A stretch of 64,000 nt of DNA, from the NCBI RefSeq assembly GCF_026626885.1, contig NZ_JAPNOA010000058.1, forward strand, positions 165,910 through 229,909, written 5' to 3'. A program made the translations under genes and the position numbers. The stretch's first letter is position 1. Each line of letters opens with the position of its first letter. The notes beneath the pieces were generated by a model. It saw only the letters and a list, made by a program, of their open reading frames with translations. It ran no database searches and was not told the origin of the DNA. Origin of the DNA: Parathalassolituus penaei (GTDB lineage Bacteria; Pseudomonadota; Gammaproteobacteria; Pseudomonadales; Oceanobacteraceae). Positions 39,045 through 47,932 of this stretch are shown here, piece after piece.

Positions 39045-40346
39045 ATGATGAAGCGCGAGCAAATGAAGACCGTCCGTTCTATCGCACCAAAACTGCTGGC
39101 CCTGGCTGTTGCCAGTGCTGCTGCCATGCCTGTAATGGCTGATTCCGATTTCCACGCTTACCTCCGTTCCGGTATCGGTTCATCCATGGATGGCGGCGAC
39201 CAGGTTTGTTATCAGGCCGGTGGTGCTCCAGCCAAGTACCGTCTGGGCAATGAATGTGAAACCTACGCAGCCATGCGAATGATTCACCCGATTGCCTCTA
39301 CTGGCAAAGCCTCTTTCAAAGTGACTACTGAACTGGGTTATTACACCGACCAGGATAAGGACTTTGAGACCATGACTGCCTCAAATCCAGCGTCCGAAGG
39401 CACCGAAGCTGGTGACAAGATCGTTCTGCGTCGTTTCAACGTAGCCGGTACTGACGTGATTGAAGCCCTGCCAGGTGCCACTCTGTGGGTTGGTAAGGAA
39501 TTCGTAAGCCGTCAGGACTCCAACATTAACGACTTCTTCTTCTGGGATCCAAAAGGCCCAGGCGTTGGTCTGAACAACGTTGACGTTGGTTTCGGTAAGC
39601 TGGCAGTAGCCTGGACCCGTAACGGCAGCACCGATGGTGTTGACGGCAACGGCATCGACGGCAACGTGGTTAACAACAGCTACGACATTCGTGTGAGCAA
39701 CATTGCTGTAACTGAAACCAGCAACCTGGAAGCCGGTATCGACTTCGGTACTTCCCGTGGTACTGATGGTTACACCTACGAAGGCGCCAATAACAACGGC
39801 CTGCTGGTATCTGTTAACTACAACCAGACAGCCGTTCTGGGGGGTACCAACAAGTTCACCGTTCAGTACGGTAAAGACGGTATGACCAGCGACAGCTCCA
39901 ACGGTAACCAGGATGGTACTCTGTCCGGTAAGCTGGTGCGTGTTCTCGACCAGGGCGTGACCAAGCTGGCTGACAATCTGGAAGCCCAATACGTGGTGAT
40001 CTACCAGAAGCGTGACAACGACAACGCTGCCAACGGCGGTTACAAGTGGCTGTCTGCTGGTGTGCGTCCAGTGTACCAGTGGGGTGGTTACACCAGCACT
40101 GCTGTAGAACTGGGTCTGGATCAGGTTAAACCTCTGAACGATGGCTTCGCTGACACCAAGATGACCAAACTGACGGTTGCCCAGCAGTTCTCTCTGGCGC
40201 CAACCATCATGGCTCGTCCAACTCTGCGTCTGTTTGCTACTTACGCCAAGTGGGATGACAACGGTAACAAAAACTCTGAAGGCATCACGCCAGATGGCAA
40301 GACCAATGGTCTGAGCATCGGTGCCCAGACTGAAGTGTGGTTCTGA
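39045..40346 (+). CDS. LamB-type carbohydrate porin (maltoporin family)
   Basis: 433 residues with a signal peptide (MKTVRSIAPKLLALAVASAA...VMA, cleavage before DSDFHAY). The mature start FHAYLRSGIGSSMDGGDQVC and KYRLGNECETYAAM are hallmarks of the LamB/ScrY family, including the paired cysteines. The rest is an 18-strand-type barrel ending in the C-terminal aromatic TEVWF, the BamA recognition signal. It should admit oligosaccharides through the outer membrane. No malEFGK genes are nearby, so the sugar is not fixed. Strong codon bias and its own terminator suggest high expression. GAGAG precedes the ATG. Confidence 0.87.
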   Translation: MMKREQMKTVRSIAPKLLALAVASAAAMPVMADSDFHAYLRSGIGSSMDGGDQVCYQAGGAPAKYRLGNECETYAAMRMIHPIASTGKASFKVTTELGYYTDQDKDFETMTASNPASEGTEAGDKIVLRRFNVAGTDVIEALPGATLWVGKEFVSRQDSNINDFFFWDPKGPGVGLNNVDVGFGKLAVAWTRNGSTDGVDGNGIDGNVVNNSYDIRVSNIAVTETSNLEAGIDFGTSRGTDGYTYEGANNNGLLVSVNYNQTAVLGGTNKFTVQYGKDGMTSDSSNGNQDGTLSGKLVRVLDQGVTKLADNLEAQYVVIYQKRDNDNAANGGYKWLSAGVRPVYQWGGYTSTAVELGLDQVKPLNDGFADTKMTKLTVAQQFSLAPTIMARPTLRLFATYAKWDDNGNKNSEGITPDGKTNGLSIGAQTEVWF

Positions 40347-40367
40347 TAACTACTTCGGTTTGACCAG

Positions 40368-40395
40368 AAACCCGGCTTCGGCCGGGTTTTTGTTT
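40368..40395 (+). terminator. rho-independent terminator of the porin gene
   Basis: AAACCCGGC-TTCG-GCCGGGTTT stem with an extra-stable TTCG loop, followed by TTGTTTTT, 22 bases past the porin stop. Confidence 0.93.
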
Positions 40396-40484
40396 TTGCG
40401 ATGTCCGGTTCCTGCTGCCGTAAACAAATCCGTAAAACGCATTCGTCAAACGCGCCGATAAAGCAGGCTGGTAAAACGTACGTA

Positions 40485-40514
40485 TAAAAAAAGCAGCCAG
40501 TGGCTGCTTTTTTC
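40485..40514 (-). terminator. terminator downstream of bfd (bidirectional form)
   Basis: A-run, AGCAGCC-AGT-GGCTGCT stem, T-run; it reads as a terminator on both strands and lies about 55 bases past the bfd stop. Confidence 0.75.
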
Positions 40515-40569
40515 GGAAACCGGGTTTTGTTTTCGAAAACCGGATTTTGCTGTTGCTACTGAGTCGGTC

Positions 40570-40764
40570 TCAGCTCGCTTCTGCAAACTCACACACAGGC
40601 ATACGGGCCAGATGATCCTGGATGGTTTTTTTGGCGGCCTGACCACAGCAACCACAGTCGGTGGCAACACCAAGGCTTTTACGAATCTCGGCATAACTCT
40701 GGCCTTGTTCGACGGCTTGAGTCACTTGTTGGTGAGTAACGGCTTTGCAGAGGCAGATATACAT
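40570..40764 (-). CDS. bfd: bacterioferritin-associated ferredoxin
   Basis: 64 residues. Small [2Fe-2S] protein that reduces bacterioferritin cores to release iron. Cluster ligands are Cys4, Cys6, Cys37 and Cys40 (ICLC near the N-terminus and DCGCCG), the BFD-like arrangement. Two Fur-box-like sequences lie 50-105 bases upstream, consistent with iron-starvation induction. The bacterioferritin gene itself is not in the window. Confidence 0.95.
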   Translation of the reverse strand: MYICLCKAVTHQQVTQAVEQGQSYAEIRKSLGVATDCGCCGQAAKKTIQDHLARMPVCEFAEAS

Positions 40765-40816
40765 AAATGCACCCGATTCGCATTCAGTGTTGTTCAGGAT
40801 GTGTGCAATGTAAATT

Positions 40817-40869
40817 TAATGAGAAGGATTTGCAATAGCTATCACAAGCTTTTTGCAAATTATTCGCAT
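40817..40869 (-). promoter_or_regulatory. two candidate Fur boxes upstream of bfd
   Basis: AATGAGAAGGATTTGCAAT (40817-40835) matches 13 of 19 positions of the Fur consensus AATGATAATCATTATCATT. TTTGCAAATTATTCGCATT (40851-40869) matches 12 of 19. They sit in the bfd promoter region, where Fur control is typical. Counts were made by eye. Confidence 0.5.
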
Positions 40870-41234
40870 TAGCCTTGATGACTAAACTGACAGCACGCTG
40901 GACAGTGTGCCCAGTGTTGTGAACAAGTGATGGGTGTAGAGGTATTGGCCGGGTGATCACTGTCGTTTCACCAGACTCACGGCAGACTCACGTCTGTATC
41001 CGTGGGGAACCAGGACCGCCGTCGCAGGTATTTTGCGTGTGTTTTGCGGGTGTTTTGCGGGTGTAGCAGAAAGCCTGATCAATATGTCGGCAACGGTCGC
41101 CAGAAGTCTGCGATTTCTGTAAAATGCTGGCCTCTTTTTCTGGCGACTCTGCACTGGCCCAGGAAACTCTCCCGGCAAGTGGCCTTCTGGCCCTCTGTGC
41201 AGCGCTTATAGTGAACACAAAATAGGGCACAGCC
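40870..41234. other. intergenic region upstream of prfB
   Basis: 365 bases. It contains three tandem 11-base units (TTTTGCGTGTG, TTTTGCGGGTG, TTTTGCGGGTG) at 41031-41063. No recJ, the common upstream neighbour of prfB, is present. Frames here are short and lack features. Confidence 0.5.
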
Positions 41235-42330
41235 TTGGAAATCAATCCGATTCTCGAAACCATCAAAGACCTCCAGGCACGCACTGACGTGCTGAGGGGG
41301 TATCTTTGACTACGCCAACAAGCAAGAACGTCTCGAAGAAGTAGAGCAGGAACTGGCTCAGCCTGACGTCTGGAACAATCCGGAACGTGCCCAGGAGCTG
41401 GGTAAGGAGCGTTCGGCGCTGGAAGCCGTGGTGAAAACCATCGATACCCTCGATACCGGCCTGGCAGACGTTCGCGACCTGCTCGACATGGCGGTTGAAG
41501 AAGATGACGAAGGCACCGTTGAGGATTGCCGTACCGAGCTTGAAGGCCTCGAAAAAGAACTGGGCGTGCTGGAATTCCGCCGTATGTTCTCGGGCGAGCT
41601 GGATGCCAACAACTGCTACGTTGAAATCCAGTCTGGTTCCGGTGGTACGGAAGCCCAGGACTGGGCCAACATCATGCTGCGTATGTACCTGCGCTGGATC
41701 GAAGCGCATGGTTTCAAAGGCGAGCTGATGGAAGTATCCGAAGCCGAAGTGGCGGGTATCAAGGGCGCGACCATTCGTGTAGAAGGCGAATACGCCTACG
41801 GCTGGCTGCGTACTGAAACCGGTGTACACCGTCTGGTGCGCAAGAGCCCGTTCGACTCTGGCAACCGTCGCCACACCTCGTTCTCGTCTGTGTTTGTGTC
41901 TCCGGAAGTGGATGACGATATCGATATCGAAATCAACCCGGCCGACCTGCGTATCGACGTATACCGCGCCTCCGGTGCCGGTGGTCAGCACGTTAACCGT
42001 ACCGAATCTGCGGTACGTATTACCCACTTGCCGACCAACATCGTGACCCAGTGTCAGAACGACCGCTCACAGCACAAGAACAAAGATCAGGCCATGAAGC
42101 AGTTGAAGGCCAAGTTGTACGAGTTCGAAATGCAGAAGCGTAATGCCGCCGCCCAGGCTCTGGAAGATTCCAAGTCTGACATCGGTTGGGGCAGCCAGAT
42201 TCGCTCCTACGTGCTCGACGATTCCCGTATCAAGGACCTGCGTACCGGTGTTGAAACCCGTAATACCCAGGCCGTACTGGACGGTGGTCTCGACATGTTT
42301 ATCGAAGCGTCCTTGAAGAAGGGCCTTTGA
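41235..42330 (+). CDS. prfB: peptide chain release factor 2 (programmed +1 frameshift)
   Basis: 364 residues when the two frames are joined: 41235-41306 and 41308-42330. Class I release factor for UGA and UAA. The short first frame ([20 protein letters not shown]) starts with TTG at 41235, since an in-frame TAG lies 12 bases upstream. It stops at the in-frame TGA 41307-41309. The main part has the anticodon-like tripeptide SPF (RKSPFDSG) and the GGQ hydrolysis motif (GAGGQHVNR). Codon-wise the gene is well expressed. Followed by lysS, a conserved pair. Confidence 0.97.
41295..41310 (+). promoter_or_regulatory. prfB autoregulatory frameshift site
   Basis: AGGGGG (internal Shine-Dalgarno) followed by TATCTTTGAC: the slippery CTT and in-frame TGA at 41307-41309 with C after it. 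When RF2 is scarce, the ribosome shifts +1 and completes RF2. Spacing matches the classical site. Confidence 0.95.
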
Positions 42331-42468
42331 TACTTCGTCAGATGTCTGATGCCAGATGTCTGACACACCAGTAATTTCGTCTGACGTCAGGCCTTGGGCG
42401 TCAGACACCAAATAACGTGTCTGATGTCCAATCGCCGACGTCAGACCTCAAGCACAACGGGCAAAAAA
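42331..42468 (+). repeat. GTCTGAC/GTCAGAC repeat cluster between prfB and lysS
   Basis: The 138-base spacer contains repeated copies of GTCTGA or its complement TCAGAC/TCAGAT in both orientations (for example CGTCAGATGTCTGATG, CGTCTGACGTCAG, GCGTCAGACACC, GTGTCTGATG, GACGTCAGACC). These could fold into several alternative hairpins in the lysS leader. Confidence 0.6.
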
Positions 42469-43992
42469 ATGACCGAACAAAACCAAACTGTAGTGGATGA
42501 GAACAAGCTGATTGCTGAACGTCGCGCCAAGCTGGAACAGCTGCGTGCCGGTAGCAAATGCAATGGCCACCCGAACGATTTCCGTCGTGAAAACCTGGCT
42601 GGTGATCTGAAAGCCCAATACGGTGACAAGACTCGTGAAGAACTGGCTGAGCTGGGTCTGCGTGTGTCTGTGGCTGGTCGTGTAATGCGTCGTGGTGGTC
42701 CATTCGTGGGTATCCTGGACGGCTCCGACAGCATCCAGTTCTACCTGGGCAAAGCGCTGCAGAAAGAAAGCACTGCCTGGAACCTGCTCGACATCGGTGA
42801 CATCGTGGGTCTGACCGGTGTGCTGCACAAGTCTGGTAAAGACGAGCTGTTCGTCGAAGTTGGTGACGTTGCCGACCTGCAGATTCTGACCAAATCCCTG
42901 CGCCCGCTGCCAGACAAGTTCCACGGTCTGGCTGACCAGGAAATGAAATACCGTCAGCGTTACGTCGACCTCATCATCAACGAGGAAACCCGTAACACCT
43001 TCCGTATTCGTTCCAAAATCATCGAAACTATCCGCTTCTTCCTGTCCCAGCGTGGCTTTATGGAAGTGGAAACCCCGATGCTGCAAACCATTCCGGGTGG
43101 TGCTTCTGCCAAGCCGTTTGAAACCCACCACAATGCCATGGACATCGACATGTTCCTGCGTATTGCTCCGGAACTGTACCTGAAGCGTCTGGTTGTGGGC
43201 GGCTTCGAACGCGTGTTCGAAATCAACCGTAACTTCCGTAACGAAGGCACCAGTACCCGTCACAACCCTGAATTCACCATGATCGAGTTCTATCAGGCTT
43301 ATGCTGATTACCGCGACATGATGGATACCACCGAAGCCATGCTGCGCTTCGTGGCCGAAACTGTGCTGGGCACCACCATCGTTCCTTACGGTGAGTCTAC
43401 TTACGATTTCGGTCAGCCATTCATCCGTATGAGCATGGTTGACGCCATCCTCAAGTACAACGAAGGCATGGACGAAGCGGTTCTGCGTGATCCGGAAGGC
43501 AACATCGAAACCCTGAAAGAATACGCCCGTTCTGTTGGTATCCACCTCGGCCCGAAAGAAGCCGGTTGGGGCGCTGGCAAACTGCTGTGTGAAATCTTCG
43601 AAGAAACGGCGGAAAGCAAGCTGGACCAGCCGACTTTCATCACCGAATACCCATGGGAAGTATCACCACTGGCGCGTCGTAACGACGACAACCCGTTTGT
43701 GACTGACCGTTTCGAATTCTTCATTGGTGGCCGTGAACTGGCGAACGGCTTCTCCGAGCTGAACGATGCGGAAGACCAGGCTGCGCGTTTCCGCAAACAG
43801 GTTGAAGAGAAAGACGCCGGTGACGACGAAGCCATGCACTACGACGGTGACTACGTCAACGCACTGGAATTCGGCCTGCCACCAACCGCTGGTGAAGGTA
43901 TCGGTATCGACCGTCTGGTCATGCTGTTCACCAACAGCCATACCATCAAGGATGTAATCCTGTTCCCGCACATGAAACCGCTGGCTAACTAA
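42469..43992 (+). CDS. lysS: lysyl-tRNA synthetase, class II
   Basis: 507 residues from the ATG at 42469; the frame is open to 42394. An N-terminal OB-fold anticodon-binding domain (about 60-170) precedes the class II catalytic core. Motif 1 is around [21 protein letters not shown], motif 2 is [20 protein letters not shown], and motif 3 is [13 protein letters not shown] near the C-terminus. The extended N-terminus ([19 protein letters not shown]) is typical. The ribosome site is weak (ACGGG). Follows prfB. Confidence 0.97.
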   Translation: MTEQNQTVVDENKLIAERRAKLEQLRAGSKCNGHPNDFRRENLAGDLKAQYGDKTREELAELGLRVSVAGRVMRRGGPFVGILDGSDSIQFYLGKALQKESTAWNLLDIGDIVGLTGVLHKSGKDELFVEVGDVADLQILTKSLRPLPDKFHGLADQEMKYRQRYVDLIINEETRNTFRIRSKIIETIRFFLSQRGFMEVETPMLQTIPGGASAKPFETHHNAMDIDMFLRIAPELYLKRLVVGGFERVFEINRNFRNEGTSTRHNPEFTMIEFYQAYADYRDMMDTTEAMLRFVAETVLGTTIVPYGESTYDFGQPFIRMSMVDAILKYNEGMDEAVLRDPEGNIETLKEYARSVGIHLGPKEAGWGAGKLLCEIFEETAESKLDQPTFITEYPWEVSPLARRNDDNPFVTDRFEFFIGGRELANGFSELNDAEDQAARFRKQVEEKDAGDDEAMHYDGDYVNALEFGLPPTAGEGIGIDRLVMLFTNSHTIKDVILFPHMKPLAN

Positions 43993-44087
43993 GCCGGGTT
44001 TTATTGAGGTCCATCTGGCACTGGTAGAGCACTTGTTGCGAGTGCCTGATTGGTCAGTTGCGTCCCGTTGCAGGTTTGGTGATCCAG

Positions 44088-44122
44088 AAATCCAGAGCTC
44101 GAGTGGGCTCTGGATTTTTTTA
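44088..44122 (+). terminator. rho-independent terminator of lysS
   Basis: AAATCCAGAGC / GCTCTGGATTT 11-base stem with an 8-base loop and following T-run (TTTT), about 95 bases past the lysS stop. Confidence 0.88.
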
Positions 44123-44428
44123 TTGGTTTCTCTTGATTCATCTGGAAGTCCTCTGAATTATTCAGAGTGGCGGAGAGTGAAGCTCCTGGCAAAGAATGAA
44201 TGAGCAACAGTTGTTTGAGGCGCCAAGCTGATCTGGTTTGTTTTCAGGTTGTTCCTGTCTGGCGGGCAGTGATGAAGGGGCGCCATCATAAGGCTTGTAT
44301 TGGTCAGGTGTCTGTGTTCTTGATAGATCAATACCGACCAGTATTTTACTGATCGGCATTGGTTGTAGCTTTTTCTTTGTTGACGTCTGGTCGACGCGTA
44401 CTGCCTGTGGCGTGTGAAGCGGTGCTGG

Positions 44429-44515
44429 TCAGGGGGCGCTTTTATGGAGCGCCAGCTGATCAGGTGACTGGGCTTCAGCCAGCCACTGCAGGATGTAGGT
44501 CAGTTGTTGCCACAT
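44429..44515 (-). CDS. possible small protein, 28 residues
   Basis: Too short for ordinary gene calling. ATG at 44515 is preceded by AAGGGGAAGCTC, a good ribosome site. The product begins MWQQLTYILQWLAEA and ends LALHKSAP; the first half is amphipathic. A GGCGCT / AGCGCC hairpin lies within the last codons. The 12-base palindrome GGCGTTAACGCC lies 14 bases upstream of the start. No homologue is recognised; it could be a leader peptide or chance. Confidence 0.3.
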   Translation of the reverse strand: MWQQLTYILQWLAEAQSPDQLALHKSAP

Positions 44516-44615
44516 GAGCTTCCCCTTGGGGCGTTAACGCCACCTCTCTGAAACTCCGGTAGACGGCACCGGTTCTACATCAGTGTAGCTCAGTGCGTAA
44601 CAACTTCCTCCCCAT

Positions 44616-44646
44616 CAATGGCGGCAATGCAGGCCTGCCGCCATTG
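44616..44646 (-). terminator. hairpin downstream of suhB
   Basis: CAATGGCGGCA / TGCCGCCATTG, an 11-base perfect stem with a 9-base loop, 30 bases past the suhB stop. No T-run follows on the - strand, so termination strength is uncertain. Confidence 0.5.
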
Positions 44647-44676
44647 AGTGGCTGGTTTTGTAGCAGCGGTTGTCAA

Positions 44677-45462
44677 TCAGGCGCCAGCGCCTTCACGAAC
44701 CAGCAGTGCTTTCAGCAGGCGTGGGTTGGCAACCACGACGTTGGCCGGTTGGCGAACGCGTGGCTGGCCATTCACGTCAGACAGCAGACAGCCCGCTTCG
44801 GTGGCAATCAGGCTGCCAGCCATCAGGCTGAATTCATCCACGTTGCTCAGCATAGCGGCCTGGAAACGGTCGGCAGCGACATAAGCAATGGACAGGGCGT
44901 TGGAGCCAATGGCGCGCAGCTCGTAGCTCTTGCTCATCAGGTTCATCAGACGCTGACGCTGGTCGAAGGCTTCTTCGCCAAAACCGACGGGTTGGGTGTA
45001 GCCAATGATGGCATCACTCATGGCGTTGATGTTGCTGCAACGGATACGGTGGTTGTTCAGCTGGGCGCCGCGACCGCGGGACGCAGAGAACTCATCGTTG
45101 TTCATCGGGTTAACGATAACAGCGTGTTCGGTTTTGCCATTGACCTGGCAAGCCAGCACGATTGCGAAGGTTGGGATACCCACGCGGAAGTTGGCGAGAT
45201 CATCGATAACGCATACATGCCAGGTTGGCTGGTTTTCGTTGCTACCGTTGAGGCCAGTCTCGCGACCGTTAAAATTGTGCTCTGGCAGGGATTTTTTCAG
45301 GTCGAAAATAATGCCCTTTTCGAGGCCGATGACGCAGTCGGCAACGAATTTTGCTTTTTCCTGATCAGTACTCTGAGCGGCATCGAACCGGTCAAGACGA
45401 CGGACGATTTCCTGGCCCGCATTGCGCGCAGCGCGCAACGCCAAGTTCACCATGGGCTGCAT
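44677..45462 (-). CDS. suhB: SuhB/inositol monophosphatase family protein with ablated active site
   Basis: 261 residues, family length, starting MQPMVNLALRAARNAG as in true SuhB. Every recognisable metal-binding block is altered. GEES/G is GRETG (Arg67). The WIIDPLDGTTNF block reads WHVCVIDDLANF, so the first Asp is Cys84 and the Thr is Leu89. The TEVDRAAE segment reads ADCVIGLEK. The late SEWDMAAG reads DEFSLMAG (Ser212 for Asp). It therefore cannot be a normal Mg-dependent phosphatase. E. coli SuhB acts in rRNA transcription antitermination independently of catalysis, which fits retention of a non-catalytic form. Location opposite trmJ is the conserved suhB position. Confidence 0.9.
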   Translation of the reverse strand: MQPMVNLALRAARNAGQEIVRRLDRFDAAQSTDQEKAKFVADCVIGLEKGIIFDLKKSLPEHNFNGRETGLNGSNENQPTWHVCVIDDLANFRVGIPTFAIVLACQVNGKTEHAVIVNPMNNDEFSASRGRGAQLNNHRIRCSNINAMSDAIIGYTQPVGFGEEAFDQRQRLMNLMSKSYELRAIGSNALSIAYVAADRFQAAMLSNVDEFSLMAGSLIATEAGCLLSDVNGQPRVRQPANVVVANPRLLKALLVREGAGA

Positions 45463-45500
45463 TGCGTTAACTATCTCTTAAAGAACAAGGGGAACCGGCG

Positions 45501-45506
45501 ATTATA
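45501..45506 (-). promoter_or_regulatory. probable -10 box of suhB
   Basis: Perfect TATAAT on the - strand, 38 bases upstream of the suhB ATG; the -35 region is weak. Confidence 0.5.
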
Positions 45507-45634
45507 GCAGCGGAAAACTGGTTGGCGAAGCCTGTTTTGATATACAATTTTGACCCCCGATTTTTCGGGCCCTGCTTGAGCCGGATCCGCAAGCCTGAAG
45601 CACAGGGCCTGCTGACTGTGGAAATGGCCTGACT

Positions 45635-46405
45635 ATGCTTGATCAGATTCGTATTGTGATGGTGAATACTACCCACTCCGGCAACATCGGAGCGGCGGCA
45701 CGCGCCATGAAAAACATGGGCTTGAGCCGTTTGTGGCTGGTTGACCCGATTGCCAGTGTGGACGATGAAGCGATTGCCCGTGCCGCCGGTGCGGCCGATC
45801 TGCTGGAGCAGGTCACCATCGTTGCCACTCTGGAAGAAGCCATTGCTGACTGCGGGCTGGTGGTGGGTACCAGTGCTCGTAATCGTCACTTGCCGTGGCC
45901 GCTAATGACGCCGCGTCAGTGTGGTGAACGTGCCCGTGCCATGGTCGGCAGTGATATGCCGGTGGCGTTGGTGTTTGGTCGTGAATCCTCTGGCCTGACC
46001 AACGACGAACTGCATCTGTGTCATGCCCACGTCCATATTCCATCCAATGAAGAATACTCGTCACTGAACGTTGCCCAGGCGATTCAGGTGCTCTGTTATG
46101 AGATGCGTCTGGCGCTGGTCGAGAATGACGTGGTTACTGGCCCGTGGGGCGTTGAGTGGGATCATCCACCGGCCAGTCACGCTGAAATCGACGGCATGAT
46201 TCGTCAGTTTGAGCAGACGTTGCTTGATATTGGCTTCCTTAACCCCAATACACCGAAACATCTTGTTGGCCGCTTGCGTCGTTTGTACCAGCGCGCACTG
46301 CCTGACAAGACTGAAATCAATATCCTGCGTGGCGTGCTTGGCACAGTGCAGCAACTGGCGGCGCGGCAGGTGGGAGTGTCATCCGATAAAGGGGAATCCG
46401 ATTGA
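45635..46405 (+). CDS. trmJ: tRNA (cytidine/uridine-2'-O-)-methyltransferase TrmJ
   Basis: 256 residues. SPOUT methyltransferase acting at nucleotide 32 of the tRNA anticodon loop. N-terminal [23 protein letters not shown] with the conserved Asn, [13 protein letters not shown] and [20 protein letters not shown] form the knotted SAM site. The C-terminal helical extension is the TrmJ dimer/tRNA element. Divergent from suhB and overlapping cysE by four bases, so it heads the cysE transcript. The same suhB/trmJ order is conserved in gammaproteobacteria. Confidence 0.95.
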   Translation: MLDQIRIVMVNTTHSGNIGAAARAMKNMGLSRLWLVDPIASVDDEAIARAAGAADLLEQVTIVATLEEAIADCGLVVGTSARNRHLPWPLMTPRQCGERARAMVGSDMPVALVFGRESSGLTNDELHLCHAHVHIPSNEEYSSLNVAQAIQVLCYEMRLALVENDVVTGPWGVEWDHPPASHAEIDGMIRQFEQTLLDIGFLNPNTPKHLVGRLRRLYQRALPDKTEINILRGVLGTVQQLAARQVGVSSDKGESD

Positions 46406-47220
46406 TTCTTAAACAATTGCGCGAAGATGTAGCATGCGTATTTGAACGTGATCCGGCTGCTCGCAACAGCTTTGAAGTGATCACCACCTATCCGGGTGTA
46501 CACGCCATTCTGCATTACCGGGTTGCCAATCGCCTGTGGAAAGCCGGTTTCAAATGGCTGGCGCGTCTGCTGTCGACCTTCAGTCGCTGGATGACCGGCA
46601 TCGAGATTCATCCAGGTGCGACCATTGGTCGTCGCTTCTTTATTGACCACGGCATGGGCGTGGTGATCGGGGAAACCGCCGAGATTGGCGACGATTGCAC
46701 CCTGTATCACGGCGTGACTCTGGGCGGTACCAGCTGGAACAAGGGCAAACGTCACCCGACCCTGCGCAATGGCGTAGTGGTGGGTGCTGGTGCCAAGGTG
46801 CTGGGGCCATTGGTAGTGGGTGAAAATGCCCGTATCGGTTCCAATGCCGTTGTTACTCGTGAGGTGCCAGCCGGTGCCACTGTGGTGGGTATTCCTGGCC
46901 GTATCGTGCGTATGGCGGGTAAAAAGCCCGTGCCGGATGGCGCGATGAAAATGGCTGAAAAACTCGGCTTTGATGCCTACGGTGTTGCCGATGGTATGCC
47001 CGACCCGATTGCCCGTTCCATTCATAACATGATGGATCACATGCATGCGGTCGACAGCAAGATTGATCGTATGTGCAAAGCCCTGAATGATCTGGGTATT
47101 CACAGCTGTGACGGGGCCTTGCCGGAACTGGTAAAAGAGGATTTTGTCAGTCTGGGTGAGGTGAGCGATAGTGCGTCGCGCCCTCGTCGTGACGATGAAC
47201 CACATCCGGGTAATATCTGA
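46402..47220 (+). CDS. cysE: serine O-acetyltransferase
   Basis: 272 residues, starting with TTG at 46402 that overlaps the trmJ stop (TTGA) and has AGGGGA upstream. Acetylates serine with acetyl-CoA, the first step of cysteine synthesis. A left-handed beta-helix of hexapeptide repeats ([41 protein letters not shown]) bears the active His/Asp, ending in [20 protein letters not shown] ~90-residue C-terminal tail follows. Upstream of iscR-iscS, an order seen in Pseudomonas, linking cysteine supply to sulfur mobilisation. Confidence 0.95.
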   Translation: MILKQLREDVACVFERDPAARNSFEVITTYPGVHAILHYRVANRLWKAGFKWLARLLSTFSRWMTGIEIHPGATIGRRFFIDHGMGVVIGETAEIGDDCTLYHGVTLGGTSWNKGKRHPTLRNGVVVGAGAKVLGPLVVGENARIGSNAVVTREVPAGATVVGIPGRIVRMAGKKPVPDGAMKMAEKLGFDAYGVADGMPDPIARSIHNMMDHMHAVDSKIDRMCKALNDLGIHSCDGALPELVKEDFVSLGEVSDSASRPRRDDEPHPGNI

Positions 47221-47250
47221 GTTTTAATTCCTACTAATCCACTACGGCTT

Positions 47251-47275
47251 TTAGTTGACTGAATTGGTAGGGATT
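47251..47275 (+). promoter_or_regulatory. IscR type 1 binding site in the iscR promoter
   Basis: TTAGTTGACTGAATTGGTAG plus GGATT (25 bases) fits about 20 of 25 positions of the E. coli type 1 IscR consensus (ATASYYGACT, RWWWY, AGTC, RRSTAT). It covers the -35 hexamer, so [2Fe-2S]-IscR would repress its own operon. Matches counted by eye. Confidence 0.75.
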
Positions 47276-47283
47276 ACGATAAT
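47255..47283 (+). promoter_or_regulatory. iscR promoter
   Basis: TTGACT (47255-47260), 17 bases, GATAAT (47278-47283): near-consensus sigma-70 promoter 27 bases before the iscR start. Confidence 0.8.
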
Positions 47284-47309
47284 GCCCACTCTGTTATGGG
47301 GGGTATTTT

Positions 47310-47792
47310 ATGCGTTTGACTACCAAGGGCCGTTACGCCGTAACCGCCATGCTGGACCTTGCCATTCACGCTGAGACCGGTCCGGTCAGCCTGAATGACA
47401 TTTCTGGCCGTCAGGGAATTTCCCTGTCTTACCTTGAGCAGCTGTTTGCGCGCCTGCGCCGTTGTGGCCTGGTGGCCAGTGTTCGTGGTCCGGGTGGTGG
47501 TTATCGTCTGAGCCGTCCGCATGCCGAAATCAACGTCGCCGAAATTGTGGATGCCGTGAATGAGTCCATGGATGCCACCCGTTGCAACAAACGTGGTGAT
47601 TGCCAGGACGGTGGTGAATGCCTGACGCACCATCTGTGGATTGATCTGAGTGACCAGATTCATCACTTCCTGTCTGGTATCAATCTGCAGCAGCTGATTG
47701 AACGTCAGGAAATTCGTAATACTGCTCGCCGTCAGGATGAGCATGCTCGCAGCCGTATTCCGGCTTTTATGAGTGACTCAGTGTCCTTCTGA
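47310..47792 (+). CDS. iscR: Fe-S cluster regulator IscR
   Basis: 160 residues. Rrf2-family winged-helix repressor with N-terminal [18 protein letters not shown] and [30 protein letters not shown]. The [2Fe-2S] ligands are present in [20 protein letters not shown] (three Cys and His), as in E. coli IscR Cys92/98/104 and His107. It senses cluster demand and controls isc and suf genes. Its own promoter carries a type 1 site. Followed by iscS after 140 bases. Confidence 0.96.
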   Translation: MRLTTKGRYAVTAMLDLAIHAETGPVSLNDISGRQGISLSYLEQLFARLRRCGLVASVRGPGGGYRLSRPHAEINVAEIVDAVNESMDATRCNKRGDCQDGGECLTHHLWIDLSDQIHHFLSGINLQQLIERQEIRNTARRQDEHARSRIPAFMSDSVSF

Positions 47793-47932
47793 TTGATCAC
47801 AGCAGGCCTGGTCATCAAACTTGACCAGGTCTCTCCAGTGCGGACAATGCGCGCATACATCATTATGCACAGCGTATTGGTCCAATCCGGAATTGCCGGT
47901 TATGAACCAGTCAGCTTCAACCGGGAATAGCC

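Larger units (their letters stand above)
43993..44676. other. gene-poor region between lysS and suhB
   Basis: 684 bases. Contents: the lysS terminator (44088-44122), a CTCTGAATTATTCAGAG palindrome near 44152-44168, a possible 28-codon gene (44429-44515, -), the 12-base palindrome GGCGTTAACGCC at 44530-44541, and a hairpin after suhB. A 65-codon - strand frame at 44162-44359 lacks a good ribosome site and recognisable content. Confidence 0.5.
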
